From Ampullaceana balthica (taxonomy: Eukaryota; Mollusca; Gastropoda; Lymnaeidae), in contig CALYLW010000321.1 in the NCBI GenBank assembly GCA_944989445.1, positions 62,001 to 126,000 of the forward strand: DNA of 64,000 nt, in the 5' to 3' direction. Both the position numbers and the translations under genes were made by a program. The notes below the pieces were generated by a model, which worked only from the letters and a program-made list of their open reading frames with translations, was not told the DNA's origin and made no database searches. Position 1 is the first letter of the stretch, and every line of letters starts with the position of its first letter. This document shows positions 22,872 through 32,892 of the stretch, piece by piece.

Positions 22872-23270
22872 ATGAAACCTGAAAATGAAAAGCCAGCTTG
22901 TTGCTATACCATTTCCGATACCAGTTGCTCATTGCACATATTGCTACTCAAACTACCAAACACATATTTGGCATTTCTTTTCATGCTGCTCACAGAGAAA
23001 GCTTTAATGTGCGAGGATTGCAAGAAGGTTGGTCAACAGCTCCTATGCTCATCTATCATTTCGTTGATATTGGTGTTTAAAATCACATGTGTCAAAAAAT
23101 CAAATGAAGACACACCATGCCTCTATTGTGAGGAGCTTTACTCCAGCAGCACAGAGAGTTGGGTCTCATGTACTGAGTGCCACAGATGGGCTCATTATTC
23201 TTGTGCAGGCATTGATGAAAGAAACAAAAAACCTGACTTTTTGTGTGAGCTATGTACTAGCAGTGATTAA
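22872..23270 (+). pseudogene. PHD-like zinc-finger tail of a DNA-transposon protein (copy B)
   Basis: The last 50 residues form a PHD-like finger: CLYCEELYSSSTESWVSCTE, then CHRWAHYSCAGIDE and FLCELC. That is Cys-x2-Cys, Cys-x2-Cys, His-x2-Cys, Cys-x2-Cys, ending in TAA. Fingers of this form sit at the C-terminus of pogo/Tigger-like and related DDE transposases. The 75 residues before it have no transposase motif and read better as decayed sequence. Downstream, 23284-23524 holds GGGGTAAAATG and CCCCATTTTACCCC in opposite orientation and ends CCCCTA next to TA, which fits the end of a pogo-type element. Copy A lacks this block (23092-23524), so it was lost there or gained here. Confidence 0.6.
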
Positions 23271-23878
23271 TCTTTGAGTTCTTCCTTTTACCCCATTTTG
23301 CCGTTTTGCCCCTATGCGTGGGGTAAAATGAGGGTTTTTATGTTATTTTTTAAAAAAATTAAATAAATCAATTAATTTACATCCTTTTGACTTGTTGCTT
23401 TGTTACAATGTTGTCTATGTTGTATTCTGATATTTCAACATTTATTTGTAATCATTTTATTTATTTTTGTGACTTTTATACGGTTTCATTCTTAAGTACC
23501 CCATTTTACCCCAGTTTCCCCTATATGACAAGTGTACCCATTGGTTGATTTCAGATCTGCCTAGCAAACGGAATAGCGAGCCACGCAGTGGTGAGATTTG
23601 CTCTCTCGCGAAGTAGTTAGCACTCGTCTGTTTCATTTTAGACTATATTGAAACGAAAAATATCCTTTAATTATAATTTATATTTATAAATATAATTTAA
23701 TTGTTATCCTTAAATTTGGTTATTCGTTTTAACCTTCATGGTAATCTGATATTTAAAAAATATAATATATATAACTTTAAAACTTTGGATCCAGAGAAAA
23801 TAAATCAAGCTAACAAAAGATTAACTATTTTTAATAATTATGTTCCGTTTCTCTACATTTTAACAAATATATTACCAG

Positions 23879-23953
23879 GCAAAGAGAGTGAAGGCTACAA
23901 CAGCGATGGACTTCATGTTGATGATTTGATGTCGCCGAGACTTGATGTCAAAG
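23879..23953 (+). CDS. Candidate 75-nt internal exon (copy B)
   Basis: Identical to 14188-14262 in sequence, phase and splice signals. The surrounding frame is broken by a base change just past the donor (GGTACTGAGG), which would not matter if the exon ends at AAAG|GT. Confidence 0.35.
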
Positions 23954-23988
23954 GTACTGAGGTTGTGGAAGTTTGTTCCTTTAAATAG

Positions 23989-25974
23989 ATCAGATTTCAA
24001 ATTCCTGGTCCTGAATACGTTAACCTTGTCCTAACAAAATCGTGCTCTCTTTACAGCAAGTCAAAAGATCGAGATAAGGACGAGTAGCCTAACTAACATT
24101 CTAAATCTTAATGGACATAACCACTGATACTACTATTGCGATCTTTCAAATATGTATATGCGTCACAAAAGATAAATTCTGTTTCCCCAAAGTTTATATT
24201 TATTGAACATTCTCTCAAGTTGTGCATCCAAAGTACTTTACAAAATAAAGCTATAATGCTAATAGGTTAAATATGGGCTGTTAGGTTCAAGATGGTTATT
24301 GGGTTCAAGTTTTAAAATTAAAAACATTTATGCTTCTTCAAGCAATTTTTATAACTGAAATCAATCACATTTATGTCGAATAAAAATTAAGAGTTCTAAT
24401 GTGTACTTTAAAATCTTACGTTAAGTATTTGATTTTTACAAAATTAGTGATTACATTTTTCAACAATTAGTTTACCTTTAAGATACTAAAAGTAAATTAC
24501 AATTTGTTTGTCAAAAATTAGAATGTTCGAAGGAATACAAAAAGAAAGAACACTGTGTTTGTTTGTTGGTTTTGGGGGGGGGAGGGTTCGTTTTTTATCT
24601 TACTGTCTGTCCAATTGGAAGGTGCAAATTAATTTCTATAATAATAATAAATGATAATTTATATTTCTAATAACATTACATCCATATTACACAATGAGAC
24701 CAGGCCAGTAATTAAACATACTTTTTTGTAAAGTAAAACATCGTTACAAATTAGTATGTTATGGAGATTCATTTCAACACATAACGGTAAAAGATGGAAC
24801 GCTTCAGACAATTTTACTCCAGTGTCTTTTAAATTTCAACAGGTATGGATGCTAAGTGATTTTTTTAACTGAAATTCTAATTCATGTGAAAACTTTACTG
24901 ATGGGTGTCAAATAATATAAACTCTGCACTGTTGTTTTTATGTTTAAAAACTACCAGATTGAGAAAATAAAAGAGGAACTTTGGGTCACTTCGACAACCT
25001 ATAAACCTTTGTTACAGGTACCCCACTCCATTTTTTTTACAAAAGAAGATCAGTGAAGACCTTGAGTCAGGGTTATGTGGTGGTGGTGGAGGGGATACGC
25101 CGATGAAAGTTGTGATGAGTTCATAGCTCAATGAACATTTGCTCAGATACTAATTTGTATTTGCATGATATTTTGTTAGACGTTTGACCTTTCTGGCATT
25201 CTAAATGTCACTTTCGTTGGCCTAAGTTTTACGTTTCGTGTTTTATTGCGTCCAATAAATTGTGTAAGAGTTAAGTTTCAATGGGCCTTTATTCACTCAG
25301 TAAGAAACATTGAGCTATCTGCTAATTTTAAAACTGAAACATAGATTTAAGAACATAAATTAATATTTACTATTTATAAATAATTAAGTAAGAATCATGT
25401 TCTAAAATCTATTCGTGTACTAAAATGCCCGAATGCATCTTAACCAAAAAAAAACACAATAGTGGAAGCGACATGAAAGTTTATCTTAATTATTTATTAG
25501 GGGTCACTAAGTTCTATAGTAATTTTAAATAGTACGTTCTCAAAATAGTTGGAGATCGTTTCGGTATTCTTATCTTAATATTTTATGTATGCTTGGTAAT
25601 TCGGATAATTATTTGAAAAAAAAATGTTGTGTTGTTTACATTTAAAAAAATAATAATAATTTAATACACGTAGTTTGTTTTATTTTAGATTTTTGCGTGT
25701 TAAATATAGTTCCTTTTTCATTATTCAAAAATAGAAAAATTCATTAAGATTAATGTTTAATTTTTTTTAGTCTCAGGAAAATATAGAATATTTTTTGTAG
25801 ATTAACTTGACGCGTCGTGCTTTTCTTTAACAAACATATTTCCTGCCATTTTATACATGAAAAAAATAACCTATTATTATTATTACACATCAAACATGTT
25901 GTCACCTATAACTTAAAAGTTATCCCGATACGGCGCGTTTGACATATTGGGATAACTAAAAACACCATCTTCGA
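23989..25974. other. AT-rich non-coding part of copy B
   Basis: Collinear with 14440-16300 of copy A with small indels. No gene recognised. A G-run (about 24573-24585) differs in length from its partner. Confidence 0.5.
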
Positions 25975-26225
25975 TCACAAACATGTGGTAAATGCATAAA
26001 ATAAAAACAGGGTATTAGTAGGCCTGACAGGACGTAACACAACAGCGAACGTTTCGGCAAAGAGCCTTCTTCAACGGACAAATAGTACACAAATGAAACG
26101 AATAAAACGAAATAATAGAAAAAACACTTAGCTGCGGTGAAATCCAAGTAGTTCAGTAGAGATAAAGCAAGGAGAGAAAAGTAAGAGCTTAAATAGGAAA
26201 TGAAAGGGTGGGTGTGGCCAATCAA

Positions 26226-26978
26226 TCAGCTTGTCAGTGCGAACACAACGTTGATCCCATGTGGTGTAAGAGTCCCATATTCATGGATTAGTCTATTCTC
26301 CAGACTGACCCGGCCGGGTGTGTTTGTACAAGAAACCAAGGCGGTGACAGACATGTCATCGACGCCCATGTGGTCCCGTCCATTGAAGTGTCGGGAGACA
26401 GGACACTGTTTGTCTTGTTTAATGGCACGTATATGTTCCGCGATACGGCAAGAGAGTAACCTCCCCGTTTCACCAATGTACTTCAAAGGACAGCGCTTAC
26501 ACACAATGGTGTAGACCACATTGCGGCTAGTACAAAGATAGCCATTCCTAATCTTGAATGTCCCCTTAGGGAAGACAATCTGGTCCGTCTGGGTAACAAA
26601 GGGACATGTCTTGCAGCGATTACGACCACATGGCTTAGTGCCCAGATGGGAGGACGGAATAAGCAGACGGCTACGAACCAATAGGTCTCGCAGATTTTTG
26701 TCCCTCCTGAATACAATGAGGGGTGGGGTGGAAAATATGTTGTTTGTCTCAGGGTCCGCGAGGAGAATGGTGCGGTTTTTCACAAATATTTCCTTTGCTC
26801 TGATGTTGTGGGGATGGTATGTGAGCACCGATTTGCTCCTTTCATTACTATCACTGGAGCGTGATACAAAAGCGTCGGCACGAGTGAAGTTTTTAACTCG
26901 CTGAAGTGCAGATTGAAGTATAGCTTCAGGGTAAGACCTTTGTCTAAAAAACTCCACCATTTCCAACGCCTTTTCCAA
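26226..26978 (-). pseudogene. C-terminal GIY-YIG endonuclease region, left copy
   Basis: About 250 residues without a stop. A linker reads VFRRDKNLRDLLVRSRLL, followed by the cysteine-containing GTKPCGRNRCKTCPFV. The GIY-YIG-type nuclease core reads VVYTIVCKRCPLKYIGETGR, then LLSCRIAEHIRAIKQDK, VSRHFNGRDH and ENRLIHEYGTLTPHGIN. In Penelope-like elements this domain nicks the target for reverse transcription. The reverse-transcriptase domain that should precede it is absent, so the copy cannot be autonomous. The open frame and near-identity to the right copy show a recent insertion. Confidence 0.9.
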
Positions 26979-27010
26979 AAAGTCCTCATTAGATTGACAC
27001 AGCCTACGGA

Positions 27011-27646
27011 GGCTCCAGTGATAGTAATGAAAGGAGCAAATTGGTGCTCACATACCATCCCCACAACATCAGAGCAAAGGAAATATTTGTGAAAAACCGC
27101 ACCATTCTCCTCGCGGACCCTGAGACAAACAACATATTTTCCACCCCACCCCTCATTGTATTCAGGAGGGACAAAAATCTGCGAGACCTATTGGTTCGTA
27201 GCCGTCTGCTTATTCCGTCCTCCCATCTGGGCACTAAGCCATGTGGTCGTAATCGCTGCAAGACATGTCCCTTTGTTACCCAGACGGACCAGATTGTCTT
27301 CCCTAAGGGGACATTCAAGATTAGGAATGGCTATCTTTGTACTAGCTGCAATGTGGTCTACACCATTGTGTGTAAGCGCTGTCCTTTGAAGTACATTGGT
27401 GAAACGGGGAGGTTACTCTCTTGCCGTATCGCGGAACATGTACGTGCCATTAAACAAGACAAACAGTGTCCTGTCTCCCGACACTTCAATGGACGGGACC
27501 ACATGGGCGTCGATGACATGTCTGTCACCGCCTTGGTTTCTTGTACAAACACACCCGGCCGGGTCAGTCTGGAGAATAGACTAATCCATGAATATGGGAC
27601 TCTTACACCACATGGGATCAACGTTGTGTTCGCACTGACAAGCTGA
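27011..27646 (+). pseudogene. C-terminal GIY-YIG endonuclease region, right copy
   Basis: The mirror image of the left copy, open from the truncation point at about 27011 to the TGA at 27646. The same motifs are present (CGRNRCKTCPF, YTIVCKRCPLKYIGETGR, RHFNGRDH, GTLTPHGIN). Differences include Ser-Cys-Asn for Ser-Arg-Asn before VVYTIV and HVRAI for HIRAI. It starts about 146 bp further 3' than the left copy, so truncation points differ. No start codon belongs to it. Confidence 0.9.
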
Positions 27647-27798
27647 TTGATTGGCCACACCCACCCTTTCATTTCCTATTTAAGCTCTTACTTTTCTCTC
27701 CTTGCTTTATCTCTACTGAACTACTTGGATTTCACCGCAGCTAAGTGTTTTTTTCTATTATTTCGTTTTATTCGTTTCATTTGTGTACTATTTGTCCG

Positions 27799-27850
27799 TT
27801 GAAGAAGGCTCTTTGCCGAAACGTTCGCTGTTGTGTTACGTCCTGTCAGG
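27799..27850 (+). ncRNA. Hammerhead-ribozyme-like motif in the Penelope 3' region (tentative)
   Basis: TTGAAGA is followed by GGC-loop-GCC, then GAAACGT, a loop, and ACGTC. This resembles a hammerhead core (CUGANGA, stem II, GAAA, stem III ACGT/ACGT, cleavage triplet GUC). Against it: the first core base is T, not C, an extra A precedes stem II, and I cannot pair stem I. Hammerheads are known in Penelope-like elements. The mirror copy is at about 26023-26074 on the other strand. Confidence 0.3.
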
Positions 27851-27936
27851 CCTACTAATACCCTGTTTTTATTTTATGCATTTACCTTTTTAAAAGCCTG
27901 ATTGCAGTCTCACCCCCATTACTTCACAAACATGTG

Positions 27937-28811
27937 CCTCGCTAACGTGACAGTTGTCTCATCCAAGCCATGCGTGATCACAATTATGACGTGACAGTCG
28001 TCTCATCCGAACTATGCGGGTTTCACTGAGAATGATGACGTGATAGTGTCTTCATGACTACTGGTTGGCTACACACGACAACATACGACAACTGTATCTG
28101 TACAACTGTTCATGATAAGGTGAGCCATGATGCAATACAAGCTTTAGAAAAAAATTTAAAATTTAAACATATTTAGGTCGACTACAAAAGTTTAGTTGTC
28201 ACGGTTTAGACACAATTAGTACATTTCCCACGTGAAAGATATTCGGTGCATTAGACCCTTCTTTTTTTTAAAGTTAATGAACCTTAAATTTATCTTGTGT
28301 AAATTGTTCAAAGGTTCTGTGAATTTGTTCATACTTTGTTTAAAATTGTCCCCACTTTGTGTGACATTGTTCAGAATTTGTTTGATCATGTCCTTCCCTC
28401 GTTCACGAAATCTTGGTTACAACTTGTTGAAGTTACATAATAAGAAGACTACATTTTGCCCCATATATCTCTTTTTCTAATAATGGTTTATCCCATCTCC
28501 TTACATTTAATATATACATCTATCCTAATATAGCTAAATATATTTCACTCAAACAATTTTGTTCGTAGTGTTTTTTTTTCAATGCAATACATATTTACAT
28601 ATCTAGCCAGGTAATCGAATTAGTACAGCATCCTTTACTGATAATAAGTAGGTGGTTAATAAATTTAAAATATTGATGTATTTTATATTAAAATTTAAGG
28701 AGGTTCTAATAATCTAAGAGAATATTTAATTAGTACAGTTTTCAGATAAACAACATTCCAACTGTTTACTGTTTTCTTACAAACGTTATGCCATCAAAAT
28801 TATTAACATTT
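27937..28811. other. End of copy B, non-coding
   Basis: Collinear with 16316-17170 of copy A, including the CRE-like direct repeat (about 27945-28050). No gene recognised. Confidence 0.5.
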
Positions 28812-28914
28812 TATTTATTGGCTGTTATCAATAAGTTTCGTATGCAGAAACCACTGAAATTCTAGATTTCCATTCCCGTGTTGCTCATCTATATATATAA
28901 TTCACCAGATCAAG

Positions 28915-29040
28915 AACAAGTCGTGTGCAAATAAGCATGACGAATGACCCTCGCTGATGTCGACCAATCACAGTTTATGATTGGCAAGCGAAGGTGGGGG
29001 AGGGGAGGGCACGTCTAGAGACCAACAGTGCTTCTTGCGT
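28915..29040 (+). repeat. Direct repeat, first unit (partner at 29608-29760)
   Basis: GTGTGCAAATAAGCAT, AATGACCCTCGCT, GTCGACCAATCA and GATTGGCAAGCGA occur in the same order here and at 29620-29690, each continuing into a TCT-GAGACCAA segment. The two units flank the tRNA-like sequence and the OTU fragment. CCAATCA is a CCAAT-box match, so they may be duplicated promoters or the ends of an unrecognised element. Confidence 0.7.
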
Positions 29041-29071
29041 TCACTTTCGTTGTTCCTTCACAGAATAACAT

Positions 29072-29144
29072 GTTATCGTAATTTAGTTGTTATTATGTCC
29101 GCCTAGCACGTGGAAGGTCCTGGGTTCAATCCCCAGCGGGAACA
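29072..29144 (+). tRNA. tRNA-Val-shaped pseudogene with anticodon AGC
   Basis: Seventy-three nucleotides fold as a tRNA. The T arm is CTGGG-TTCAATC-CCCAG and the anticodon arm TCCGC-CTAGCAC-GTGGA (one G-T pair). The 3' acceptor strand CGGGAAC plus discriminator A pairs with GTTATCG except for one mismatch and one wobble. The D arm is poorly paired. The body resembles eukaryotic tRNA-Val, but the loop holds AGC, an alanine anticodon. The box B match is GGTTCAATCCC. The damage to acceptor and D arms makes a pseudogene or SINE-like relic more likely than a working tRNA. Confidence 0.6.
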
Positions 29145-29207
29145 CTATTTTTAAATTTTTTTTATGATTATGTCTGTGCCCGTTCTCTTCCCCCTTGCTT
29201 TGCTAAC

Positions 29208-29597
29208 ATGACCCTGTATGTCACCGAAAAAAACGCTGCGTTCACCGTTATACCGATTCCTGCATCAGGTAACTGTTTATTTCTATTTGTCGCATTAATC
29301 CTGGAAAAAGATCATGGACGCAACTGTTGCTCTCCGACTTCGCAACATGGCTGTAAACATTTGGATAACTTCGGCGACGTGCTCTCCGTTGTTCTCAGTG
29401 ACGAAAACATAGTCATACACTATCCTGAACAATACACTCAGTACATGAATACTTCAGGAGTATATGGTGGCGAGGCTGAAATTGTCGCGATGTCCGAAAT
29501 ACTTCCCGCCAGTATTATCATTTACTTCCGAGAGCGTCCTCATACGTCTCCTCGAATTTATAAGCCCGGTCAATATCTACATATAAGAATTCACTAG
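29208..29597 (+). pseudogene. OTU-type cysteine protease fragment
   Basis: A 129-residue frame from ATG reads VIPIPASGNCLFLFVALILE, then EQYTQYMNTSGVYGGEAEIV and AMSEILPASIIIYFRE, ending in TAG. The order Asn-Cys-Leu-Phe then Gly-Gly-Glu-Ala-Glu-Ile matches the OTU deubiquitinase fold, where the Cys is catalytic. The usual Asp two residues before the Cys is Ser here. The C-terminal catalytic His segment is absent, and the stretch HGRNCCSPTSQHGCKHLDNF looks frameshifted. OTU domains occur in host proteins and in some Helitron and other transposon proteins; which applies here cannot be told. Probably not functional. Confidence 0.65.
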
Positions 29598-29607
29598 AAA
29601 TTAGGAC

Positions 29608-29760
29608 AAGCATAAGACGTGTGCAAATAAGCATTATTAATGACCCTCGCTAGGGTCGACCAATCAAAGTTTATGGTTGGCAAGCGAGGTGGTGCAGGGT
29701 TTGTGGGCAGGTAGCTAACCGCAGTGCGCATGTCTCGAGACCAAAAAATGCTTCGGCGGT
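29608..29760 (+). repeat. Direct repeat, second unit (partner at 28915-29040)
   Basis: Repeats the blocks of the first unit: GTGTGCAAATAAGCAT, AATGACCCTCGCT, GTCGACCAATCA, TTGGCAAGCGA. It is followed by a longer C-rich stretch. Confidence 0.7.
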
Positions 29761-31566
29761 CCCCCCAACGTTCAATCGCGTTGTTCCCATTTCCTCGTGC
29801 TGCTGTTTTTGTCTGTTCTCCCCCCCCCTCCCTTTTCTTTGCACTGTATATGAGCAAGTCTGCGGCGTATCTAGTTTATTTTAGTTCAAAACAAGGTCAG
29901 AGTACCACCGGTAGAGCGGGTGTCATGGGAAAAGAGTTTCACCAAAATACAGTGCCGCCACAGGGCGCGAATCTGGGGTGATATCCATGAGTACCGTTGG
30001 AGGCTCGACACAATGAGTTACAGGCTCAAAGAGGCACAAACTCTGCCGATGGTACTGTACTTGACGTAAATGAGTGGAAGTGTCCGAACTAAAGACAGTT
30101 GAGTTTACTTTAGATGCCGATCCAAGAATAACAACCATCCTCATTGGCCTTTCCCCTGTTTAAAAAAATGTTCAAGACCATGCTTTCATAAATGAAAATA
30201 TTTTGAAAATGAATGTAATCTATGTGTTTCTAATTAAGTATTTATACCTTGAAAATGTTCTTATAAAATGTACTGGCGTGCCAGCCCAGTTATATCAAAA
30301 TCTCTATGATCCTTAATTCGTCTTCCCTTTTTTATTAATTTGTTTTGGGGTATAAAATGGTAAGTTATTTAAACTAATCTTAATGTAACTTTCGTTTATT
30401 TTATTTTTAACACGTTATCTTGGCACGTGTTGTAAAGATGCTAAAGATGATCTACAGTGTTATCAATAACATGTCCATTTGATTGGTTCAATAACAGAAT
30501 CGCCTATATCCGGCCGTGATCCCAAAAACCCACATGAACTTTAAATCGACACCGGTACTTGTACAAAAGATTTTTTTAAATGTTCAATTTTTTTTTAATG
30601 TTTCGCGAGGCTGTAACTCTTTTCAATTGTAAAAAGGTTTTTAATTTATTTTATTGTTTCCCTTAGACCGTTGTTTTCAGAAGTGTGGCCCACGCTACCA
30701 CGGGGTGGCGGATGGGGGTGGGCAATTGGATTCTTAATAATGTCAAAGAAGATTTTTCAGGAAGCGAAAAAAACTGAATTCGTCTATATTATATCCATCG
30801 TTAAAGAACCAAATTATTGACTTAATCAGCAGAGTTTTAACACATTTTGGTAATTGGTCAATCTGAAATGTGTATTTCACGTTATTACGCCAAAAAAAAA
30901 TCAATAAAAATTACTTGAACTTGAACATATTATTACACTGAAGAAATACGTTATTTTGAAGTTGGGTAAATGTATCAGTCATATGAACATTTAAATAAGC
31001 ATTGTTTTAGTCTACTTTTACTACACTTCACGTTAATTTAATTTAAATCATCTTTATTTTTAGTTTTTAATTAATCTTATATTAATTTATTTCAACTTAT
31101 AATAATATGAGTTGGGCTGGCAATAAAAACAAATATATACGTCAATATACGAAGGAATACTTATAACTTGTTTTCACAACCTCTGCAACGATTAACTGTC
31201 ACCTTTTTGTCTTTTATGCAAACAATGCTGGGCTAACAAGTCGATTACACGAGATCATGTTGAGGCACGTTTGAAAGAGGAAAAAAAACCTGGAGCTCAA
31301 ATCAATTCAGATTTGATTTACTTTCATGGTGTGAAATTCACGCCTTAATTAAAGAGAATTGTTGGGAAAATATCAACATAAAAATCTCTGTTTACTGCAA
31401 GTGATTATTGAGATTAGTTTCAAATTTTCATACTCATCTTTAATTCCGTCTATAGGAGAGATTTTAATCAAAACGTTAATATTAGCATTTCTTAAAACAG
31501 AATTGTGGAAAAAATGACAAAGACATAAATGCTATACCTCTTATTTACAATAATTTTTGCAGAAGA
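29761..31566. other. Intergenic DNA, no gene recognised
   Basis: A 73-codon minus-strand frame at 29923-30144 has ordinary amino-acid content but no motif, and I cannot support it as an exon. The rest is AT-rich with no RNA or repeat I can name. Confidence 0.45.
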
Positions 31567-32518
31567 ATAGACAAATAGAGGGATATTGACATGCATAGAC
31601 AAATAGAGGGATATTGACATGCATAGACAAATAGAGGGATATTGACATGCATAGACAAATAGAGGGATATTGACATGCATAGACAAATAGAGGGATATTG
31701 ACATGCATAGACAAATAGAGGGATATTGACATGCATAGACAAATAGAGGGATATTGACATGCATAGACAAATAGAGGGATATTGACATGCATAGACAAAT
31801 AGAGGGATATTGACATGCATAGACAAATAGAGGGATATTGACATGCATAGACAAATAGAGGGATATTGACATGCATAGACAAATAGAGGGATATTGACAT
31901 GCATAGACAAATAGAGGGATATTGACATGCATAGACAAATAGAGGGATATTGACATGCATAGACAAATAGAGGGATATTGACATGCATAGACAAATAGAG
32001 GGATATTGACATGCGTAGACAAATAGAGGGATATTGACATGCGTAGACAAATAGAGGGATATTGACATGCATAGACAAATAGAGGGATATTGACATGCGT
32101 AGACAAATAGAGGGATATTGACATGCGTAGACAAATAGAGGGATATTGACATGCATAGACAAATAGAGGGATATTGACATGCGTAGACAAATAGAGGGAT
32201 ATTGACATGCGTAGACAAATAGAGGGATATTGACATGCATAGACAAATAGAGGGATATTGACATGCATAGACAAATAGAGGGATATTGACATGCATAGAC
32301 AAATAGAGGGATATTGACATGCATAGACAAATAGAGGGATATTGACATGCATAGACAAATAGAGGGATATTGACATGCATAGACAAATAGAGGGATATTG
32401 ACATGCATAGACAAATAGAGGGATATTGACATGCATAGACAAATAGAGGGATATTGACATGCATAGACAAATAGAGGGATATTGACATGCATAGACAAAT
32501 AGAGGGATATTGACATGC
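31567..32518. repeat. Minisatellite: 34 copies of a 28-bp unit
   Basis: Exactly 952 bp, or 34 x 28, with unit starting ATAGACAAATAGAGGGATAT and ending TGACATGC. Almost no variation is seen except an A-to-G change at the first base in copies 17, 18, 20, 21, 23 and 24. This G-G-A pattern repeated marks a secondary 84-bp unit. The minus strand has no stop codon in any frame, giving three repetitive frames of 320-340 codons. They are by-products of a 28-bp period and not evidence of a gene. There are no variable spacers, so it is not a CRISPR array. Confidence 0.95.
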
Positions 32519-32892
32519 ACCTTGTTGAAAAAATGAAAACAATATTTTTAAAAATTAGTATAAATGGATGAATAACTTTGAAAGACAGGTAGGTTATATT
32601 GATAACTTCATAATATAAATGGAGAATGTTTAGCCGAGGAAAAAATGATTGTAAATCTTTAGCGATCCTAACTGCAACCAGAGATATAATAAGTTAAAGA
32701 AATTACGTAGGTGATAATATTATAAAATGAAAGATATAACTATAACCTCTTGGGCAAAGAAAAATGGCAGCTTAAAAGTGAGGAAAGATGAGAATCCAGA
32801 CGGTACTTGTGCATTGTGTTATTCATATGAAAACATGTGTAGCTGTAAACATCTCAACCGCTCTAAATGAGGCACTAAATTGAGTTATAAAA
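32519..32892. other. Intergenic DNA
   Basis: AT-rich with no gene recognised. The frame at about 32730-32830 contains a single Cys-x2-Cys but no BED-type His pair. Confidence 0.45.

Larger units (their letters stand above)
25988..27923. mobile_element. Head-to-head inverted dimer of a Penelope-like retroelement
   Basis: One insertion flanked by a perfect 13-bp duplication TCACAAACATGTG (25975-25987 and 27924-27936); copy A has the single site (about 16306). The left arm 25988-26863 is the inverted complement of 27010-27885, nearly identical over 876 bp. The unpaired centre (26864-27009) is extra 5' sequence of the left copy. The right end carries an additional 38 bp (27886-27923) ending CCCCCATTACT. 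Both copies are 5'-truncated and keep only the C-terminal GIY-YIG region and 3' untranslated part. Dimers and partial copies are known for Penelope-like elements. Confidence 0.92.
17201..28811 (+). repeat. Tandem duplication, copy B (about 11.6 kb with insertions)
   Basis: Direct-orientation partner of copy A, ending at about 28811 where similarity stops after AAAATTATTAACA. Copy B lacks the copy-A insertions at 3692-4940, 5104-7748 and 8215-12137. It carries its own insertions at 18378-20857 and 25988-27923, plus a 0.43-kb PHD-finger segment at 23092-23524 that copy A lacks. Confidence 0.85.

Noticed and set aside
26200..26904. Opposite-strand frames of 77-116 codons over the Penelope arms
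   Set aside because: Shadows of the GIY-YIG coding strand, repeated symmetrically in both arms.
29072..29144. Functional tRNA gene
   Set aside because: Acceptor mismatch, weak D arm and an anticodon that does not fit the tRNA body argue for a pseudogene.
31567..32518. CRISPR-like array
   Set aside because: The 28-bp units are contiguous with no spacers, and the context is eukaryotic.
31492..32542. Three overlapping minus-strand frames of 323-342 codons
   Set aside because: They are translations of the 28-bp minisatellite in all three frames and reflect absence of stops in the unit, not selection.
32730..32870. Possible BED finger with Cys-Ala-Leu-Cys
   Set aside because: The required spaced histidines are missing, so it could not be supported as a transposase exon.
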